The position numbers were made by a program, and so were the translations under genes. 64,000 nucleotides of DNA, taken from positions 682,001 to 746,000 of the forward strand of contig NZ_CP084261.1 in NCBI RefSeq assembly GCF_022879575.1, written 5' to 3'. Below, piece after piece: positions 58,782-64,000 of this stretch (position 1 is the stretch's first letter; every line of letters begins with the position of its first letter). Under the pieces are notes generated by a model that saw nothing but the letters and a program-made list of their open reading frames with translations, made no database searches and had not been told where the DNA came from. This stretch comes from Caballeronia sp. SL2Y3 (GTDB taxonomy: Bacteria; Pseudomonadota; Gammaproteobacteria; Burkholderiales; Burkholderiaceae).

Positions 58782-58910
58782 GCGTCGTGCGTCGTGCGTC
58801 GTGCGTCGTGCGTCGTGCGTCGTGCGTCGTGCGTCGTGCGTCGTGCGTCGTGCGTCGTGCGTCGTGCGTCGTGCGTCGTGCGTCGTGCGTCGTGCGTCGT
58901 GCGTCGTGCG
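58782..58910. repeat. Heptamer tandem repeat (GCGTCGT, about 18 copies)
   Basis: A run of 129 bp made only of the 7-bp unit GCGTCGT (GCACGAC on the minus strand), about 18.4 perfect copies, preceded by one variant unit (GCGTGAT). It starts 3 bp beyond the araC-type stop codon on the minus strand. Because 7 is not a multiple of 3, all frames are open through it. It is a simple-sequence locus expected to vary in copy number. Confidence 0.95.
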
Positions 58911-58912
58911 GC

Positions 58913-59941
58913 TCAGGCGCCGGCGGCGGCCGCATCGCGCCAGCGGCGCGTATCGCGCAGCGGCGGCGCGCCGAAGAGCCGGCTGTACTCGCGGCTGAAC
59001 TGCGATGCGCTTTCGTAGCCCACGCGATGCGCGGCCGTCGCGGCATCCGCGATATCGAGCAACATGAGCCGCCGCGCTTCCTGCAAGCGCAACTGCTTCT
59101 GATATTGCAGCGGGCTCATCGCGGTCACGGCCTTGAAGTGATGATGCAGCGACGACACGCTCATATGCACGTCCTTCGCAATGTCCTCCACGCGCAACGG
59201 CTGATCGAAATGCTGACGCAGCAGCTTGATGGCTTTCGCGATGCGCTGCGTCTGGCTGTCGTTGAGCGCAATCTGGCGCAGCCGCGCGCCCGAGCCGTTC
59301 ATCAGCAGCCGGTACAGGATCTCGCGCTTGACGAGCGGCGCGACGATCGGCACGTCTTCCGGCGTGTCGATGAGGCGCAAGAGGCGCAGCACCGCGTCGA
59401 GCATCGACGTGCCGAGACGATTGACGAACAGGCCGCGCGAAGCGTCGGTCTGCGTCGCGGGCGGCAGGTTCTGGTCCTGAATCAGCGAGGTGATCTCTTC
59501 GACATCGAGGTCGAGCCGCAGGCCGAGATACGGCTCCGAATCGCTCGCGACCGTGACCTGGCCGATCACCGGCAAATCGACCGACGAAACGAGATAGTGC
59601 ATCGGGTCGTAGACATACACGTCGTCGCCGACGATCACCCGCTTCGAACCCTGCGCGATGAGCGCCAGCGCCGGCGTCTGAATGCCCGGCTTCGGCCCGC
59701 CGGGATTCATCACGCGATGCAGGAACAGGCCCGGCACCGGCGTCTCCGTTGTGCCTTCGCAGCCTACGGTAAAGCGGTCGATCAGCGCGACGAGATCGAG
59801 ACGCGCCTGATCGAGCGTGGAGTCGGATGAAACGCGGTGCGTTTCGCGGGAATGATCGTGAGCATCTTTGCCGGCGAGGCCGGGCGTGTCGTTCAGCGCC
59901 ATGGTTTCCGAAAGGGACTCGAGCGTGGAAGAAGTCGACAT
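58913..59941 (-). CDS. AraC-family transcriptional regulator
   Basis: 342 residues. N-terminal AraC_N (PF06719-like) cupin part: LFLHRVMNPGGPKPGIQTPA, LALIAQGSKRVIVGDDVYVY and YLVSSVDLPVIGQVTVASDS. C-terminal double HTH: DQPLRVEDIAKDVHMSVSSL, HHHFKAVTAMSPLQYQKQLR and AAHRVGYESASQFSREYSRL. Divergent from the aldo/keto reductase, with 182 bp between the starts; it is likely to regulate that gene, the usual arrangement for this subfamily. The stop is immediately followed by the heptamer repeat. Confidence 0.92.
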   Translation of the reverse strand: MSTSSTLESLSETMALNDTPGLAGKDAHDHSRETHRVSSDSTLDQARLDLVALIDRFTVGCEGTTETPVPGLFLHRVMNPGGPKPGIQTPALALIAQGSKRVIVGDDVYVYDPMHYLVSSVDLPVIGQVTVASDSEPYLGLRLDLDVEEITSLIQDQNLPPATQTDASRGLFVNRLGTSMLDAVLRLLRLIDTPEDVPIVAPLVKREILYRLLMNGSGARLRQIALNDSQTQRIAKAIKLLRQHFDQPLRVEDIAKDVHMSVSSLHHHFKAVTAMSPLQYQKQLRLQEARRLMLLDIADAATAAHRVGYESASQFSREYSRLFGAPPLRDTRRWRDAAAAGA

Positions 59942-60123
59942 AGCTTACTCGCGCGAGCGCGATCGTGCGCGCAAGCTGCCCCCGCGTTTGCAGGAACAGG
60001 CAAGGATTCGACAGGATCAGGCTATGAACGCCGCGCGTTGCCGGACGATACTGCATTGGCGGCACCGAACGCTCGTCGCTTTTTAGCGAACGCTTCACGC
60101 CTATCGTCCACTCGGGAGCAACC

Positions 60124-61173
60124 ATGCGCTACAGGAAATTCGGCAACACCGGCCTCTTCGTCTCCGAACTGTGCCTCGGCACCATGACGTTCGGCGGCGG
60201 CGGCGGCATCTGGGACAACATCGGCCAGCTTCAGCAGGCGGACGCGGACAAGCTCGTCGGCCGGTCGCTCGACGCGGGCATCAACTTCATCGACACCGCC
60301 GATGTCTACGCCGACGGCCAGTCGGAAATCATCACCGGACAGGCGCTCAAGAACCTGAAAGTGCCGCGCGAGAATGTCGTCGTCGCGACGAAGATTCTGG
60401 GCGAAGCGGGCACCAAGAGCGTCAATTCGCGCGGCGCGTCGCGGTTTCACATCATCGACGGCGTGAAGGCCAGCTTGAAGCGCCTGCAACTCGATCACGT
60501 CGATCTGTATCAGATTCACGGCTTCGATCCCGCCACGCCGATCGAAGAAACCCTGCGCGCGCTCGATACGCTCGTGCAGCACGGCCACGTGCGCTATATC
60601 GGCGTGTCGAACTGGGCGGCCTGGCAGATCATGAAGGCGCTCGGCATTTCGGAGCGGCTCGGGCTCGCGCGCTTCGAATCGTTGCAGGCGTATTACACGA
60701 TCGCCGGACGCGATCTGGAACGCGAACTCGTGCCGCTGTTGCAAAGCGAAAACGTCGGCCTCATGGTGTGGAGCCCGCTCGCGGGCGGCCTGCTCTCGGG
60801 CAAGTTCACGCGCGAAGGCGGCAAGGAAGAAGGCAGCCGCCGCTCGAAGTTCGACTTCCCGCCGGTGAACGTCGATCGCGCGTACGACTGCATCGACGTG
60901 ATGCGCCGCATGGCCGAGGCGAAGAGCGTGTCGGTTGCGCAGATCGCGCTTGCGTGGCTCCTGCACCAGAAGGTGGTGACGAGCGTGATCGTCGGCGCGA
61001 AGCGTATCGAGCAGCTCGATGACAACATCGCGGCGACGAACGTGCGGCTGAGCGAGGACGAACTCGCCGCGCTCAACGAAGTGAGCCAGTTGCCGGCCGA
61101 GTACCCCGGCTGGATGCTCACGCGCCAGGGCGAATACCGCCGCAACCAGTTGAAGGAAGCGGCGGGCGAGTAA
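60124..61173 (+). CDS. Aldo/keto reductase
   Basis: 349 residues. Catalytic tetrad: Asp and Tyr in FIDTADVYADGQSE, Lys in VVVATKILGEAG, His in LYQIHGFDPAT. NADPH-binding end with VIVGAKRIEQLDDNIAA. Most similar to the Tas/YajO/YghZ group of AKRs that reduce aldehydes. It is divergent from the AraC regulator. Substrate unknown. Confidence 0.92.
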   Translation: MRYRKFGNTGLFVSELCLGTMTFGGGGGIWDNIGQLQQADADKLVGRSLDAGINFIDTADVYADGQSEIITGQALKNLKVPRENVVVATKILGEAGTKSVNSRGASRFHIIDGVKASLKRLQLDHVDLYQIHGFDPATPIEETLRALDTLVQHGHVRYIGVSNWAAWQIMKALGISERLGLARFESLQAYYTIAGRDLERELVPLLQSENVGLMVWSPLAGGLLSGKFTREGGKEEGSRRSKFDFPPVNVDRAYDCIDVMRRMAEAKSVSVAQIALAWLLHQKVVTSVIVGAKRIEQLDDNIAATNVRLSEDELAALNEVSQLPAEYPGWMLTRQGEYRRNQLKEAAGE

Positions 61174-61179
61174 GTCTCG

Positions 61180-61204
61180 GGCCTGCGAGGGTAGCCGGCA
61201 GGCC
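61180..61204. terminator. Hairpin between convergent reductase genes
   Basis: GGCCTGC (61180-61186) and GCAGGCC (61198-61204) are perfect 7-bp arms with an 11-nt loop between the stop codons of the convergent aldo/keto reductase and SDR genes. No T-run follows on either strand, so termination efficiency is uncertain. Confidence 0.4.
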
Positions 61205-61206
61205 GG

Positions 61207-62073
61207 TCAGATGATCGGCTTGCCGCCCGTCACCGCGATGGTCGCGCCGGAGATGTAGCTGCCCTCGTCCGAGGCCAACATCACATAGGCGGCCGCGAGT
61301 TCGGCGGGCTGTCCGGGGCGCTTCATCGGCACCTGCGAGCCGAAGTTCTTCACCTTCTCGGCCGGCATCGTGGACGGAATCAGCGGCGTCCAGATCGGGC
61401 CCGGCGCGACGCAATTCACGCGAATGCCGCGCTCGGCGAGCAACTGCGCGAGTCCGCCCGTGAAGTTCTGGATCGCGCCCTTCGTGCTCGCATACGCGAT
61501 CAGGCCGGGATTCGGCGCGTCGGCGTTCACGGACGTCGTGTTCACGATCGCCGCGCCTTCCTTCATATGCGCGAGCGCCGCCTTCGTGATGCGGAACATC
61601 GCGCCGATGTTCGTCGAATAGGTCTTGTCCCACTCGTCGTCGCTGATTTCCTCGAGGCTGTCGTAGGTCATCTGATACGCCGCGTTGTTCACGAGTACGT
61701 CGAGCCGGCCGAACGCATCCGCCGTCTTCGCGACGATGTCGCGGCAATGCTGGCGATCCGTGATGTCGCCGGGCAGCAAGAGCGCCTTGCGCCCCGCCTG
61801 CTCGATCCAGCGCGCGGTTTCCTTCGCGTCGTCGTGCTCGTCCAGATAGGCGATGGCGACGTCCGCCCCTTCGCGCGCAAAGGCGATCGCCACCGCGCGG
61901 CCGATGCCGCTGTCGCCGCCCGTAATCAGCGCCGCTTTGCCGGCAAGCCTGCCGCTGCCCTTGTAAGTCTCTTCGCCATGATCGGGCTTCGGATTCATCG
62001 CTTCGGTCAGGCCCGGCGTGCGTTCCTGTTGCTGGTCGGCGAAAGGCGGCTTCGGATATGCGCTTGCGTCCAT
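61207..62073 (-). CDS. Short-chain dehydrogenase/reductase (YghA/glucose-dehydrogenase type)
   Basis: 288 residues. An N-terminal extension of about 45 residues (PPFADQQQERTPGLTEAMNP, PDHGEETYKGSG) precedes the Rossmann core, as in YghA-type SDRs. NAD(P) motif ITGGDSGIGRAVAIAFAREG, VNNAAYQ, and catalytic Ser/Tyr/Lys in TTSVNADAP and IAYASTKGAIQ. Such enzymes reduce aldehydes/ketones, often under stress. The ribosome-binding site GAGGACACC precedes ATG. Confidence 0.92.
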   Translation of the reverse strand: MDASAYPKPPFADQQQERTPGLTEAMNPKPDHGEETYKGSGRLAGKAALITGGDSGIGRAVAIAFAREGADVAIAYLDEHDDAKETARWIEQAGRKALLLPGDITDRQHCRDIVAKTADAFGRLDVLVNNAAYQMTYDSLEEISDDEWDKTYSTNIGAMFRITKAALAHMKEGAAIVNTTSVNADAPNPGLIAYASTKGAIQNFTGGLAQLLAERGIRVNCVAPGPIWTPLIPSTMPAEKVKNFGSQVPMKRPGQPAELAAAYVMLASDEGSYISGATIAVTGGKPII

Positions 62074-62166
62074 GTCGGTGTCCTCGTGTTGATGAGTCGG
62101 GATAAACCCTCGGTCAGCAAACACCGGACCCGGTTTGACGGGCCTTTGCGGCCGGTATCTCGATAA

Positions 62167-63438
<1,272 letters not shown>

Positions 63439-63559
63439 GTTGGCGTTCGCTTCGCTCGGCGCTGCGCTGGTGGCAAGGCGCTGGGCGGCAGTTTGATCAG
63501 CGGCTGTACTCACTCGGCAACCTGACGGCTGCTGCCCCCAATCACGCTCCCTCTCCGGC

Positions 63560-63589
63560 GAGGGCGCCCGGCATCCGCCGCGCGCCCTC
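63560..63589. terminator. GC-rich hairpin between pobA and the debranching-enzyme gene
   Basis: GAGGGCGC (63560-63567) and GCGCCCTC (63582-63589) are perfect 8-bp arms between the convergent ends of pobA and the glucosidase gene. No T-run follows, so it may be a bidirectional stop or an unrelated dyad. Confidence 0.4.
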
Positions 63590-63595
63590 CCGACT

Positions 63596-64000
63596 TCACA
63601 GCACCGCCACGACCCGCGCATCGCCTTCCACCGACGGCACCACTTGCCCGCCCACGCGCCGGAACGTGATGGTGACGTTCTTCTCGCCGATGCGCAGATC
63701 CCCGATCTCCAGCCAGTCGATGCCTTCGGGCAACTGCGGCCGGTCGACGCGAATCTCGTCGTTGACCGCGTCGATCGTCACGCCCAGACACGCCTCCAGA
63801 ATCATGAACGGGGAGCCGGCTGCCCACGCCTGCGGCAGGCACGCTACGGGATACGCAATGGGCCGCTCGCCGCGTTGCCGCGTGAAGCCGCAGAAGAGCT
63901 CCGGCAAGCGCATGTCGAACGTGACAGCCGCCTCGAACAGCGATTGCAACAAGCCGACCGCCGCCCCGCGCTCGCCGTAGCGCGCAAGGCCGCGCGCGCA
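63596..64000 (-). CDS. C-terminal end of an amylo-alpha-1,6-glucosidase / glycogen-debranching-like protein (partial)
   Basis: 135 codons, open to the right edge, so the start lies outside. GLARYGERGAAVGLLQSLFE, FDMRLPELFCGFTRQRGERP, AYPVACLPQAWAAGSPFMIL and the C-terminal beta part (EIGDLRIGEKNVTITFRRVG) are typical of the (alpha/alpha)6 barrel end of GDE_C-type glucosidases common next to trehalose/glycogen genes. Substrate unknown. Confidence 0.75.
   Translation of the reverse strand, partial: CARGLARYGERGAAVGLLQSLFEAAVTFDMRLPELFCGFTRQRGERPIAYPVACLPQAWAAGSPFMILEACLGVTIDAVNDEIRVDRPQLPEGIDWLEIGDLRIGEKNVTITFRRVGGQVVPSVEGDARVVAVL

Noticed and set aside
58782..58910. CRISPR-like array
   Set aside because: Units are 7 bp with no spacers and no cas genes; it is a simple tandem repeat.
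58644..60125. Very long minus-strand open frame reading through the heptamer repeat
   Set aside because: It overlaps the clear AraC gene in another frame. The frame stays open only because the 7-bp unit contains no stop in any frame.

Overview
The window is high-GC DNA from a Gram-negative beta-proteobacterium. It is most likely Burkholderiaceae, of the Burkholderia/Paraburkholderia/Caballeronia type. The basis is the gene content: an OmpC-like trimeric porin, flhDC, pobA, a Cys-type selD, several IclR regulators and many aromatic-acid-type MFS carriers, together with overall codon use. The assignment is by recognition, not by a search. No rRNA, tRNA, CRISPR array or intact insertion sequence was seen.

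Left part (1-21 kb), catabolism. The window opens with the tail of a thioredoxin-reductase-like flavoprotein and a decayed remnant in which a FAD aromatic hydroxylase fragment runs into a PAS-like fragment. An IclR regulator then precedes a polar amino-acid ABC transporter and hutF/hutG (formimidoylglutamate to glutamate). On the minus strand from 17.9 to 6.8 kb lies a tightly packed ten-gene operon: RraA-like aldolase, D-2-hydroxyacid dehydrogenase, SMP-30 lactonase, four MFS carriers, a porin and two amidohydrolases. A divergent IclR gene faces it across a palindrome-rich promoter. This looks like a complete uptake and degradation route for an unidentified lactone or aromatic/carboxylic acid. 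A second IclR gene is coupled to an FMN alpha-hydroxyacid oxidase, and a LysR remnant follows.

Middle part (21.5-40 kb). A GH15 glucoamylase-like enzyme, a Cys-rich four-helix copper-type protein, small hypotheticals, a lone GT34-like glycosyltransferase, a DHA2 efflux pump and a duplicated beta-barrel protein lead into a compact plus-strand glycan cluster at 29.3-40.1 kb. That cluster has a PIG-L deacetylase, two GT2, one GT4, a heptose-bisphosphate-type phosphatase, two GT9, a carbamoyltransferase, a further glycosyltransferase and a UDP-glucuronate decarboxylase-like SDR. It could build a carbamoylated, heptose- or pentose-containing glycan. It has no visible polymerase or flippase.

Right part (40-64 kb). 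Convergent with the glycan cluster are a ParB-like protein and an unusual ABC exporter fused to a degenerate histidine-kinase ATPase domain and an intact receiver domain. Then come DNA polymerase II, flhDC with a nested hairpin after flhC, a truncated purine nucleoside permease, an MscS channel, a CDF transporter and selD. Two tiny exported His-rich proteins follow. Next is a low-GC orphan type VI secretion cassette (70-aa ORF, Tlde1-like L,D-transpeptidase effector, two-TM putative immunity protein, Hcp). An ECF sigma/anti-sigma pair with a PF03640-type secreted protein, an AraC regulator followed by about 18 heptamer repeats, an aldo/keto reductase, an SDR, pobA and the end of an amylo-alpha-1,6-glucosidase complete the window.

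The strongest leads for something undescribed are the ABC-HATPase-receiver fusion, the carbamoylated-glycan cluster, the ten-gene catabolic operon and the orphan T6SS cassette.
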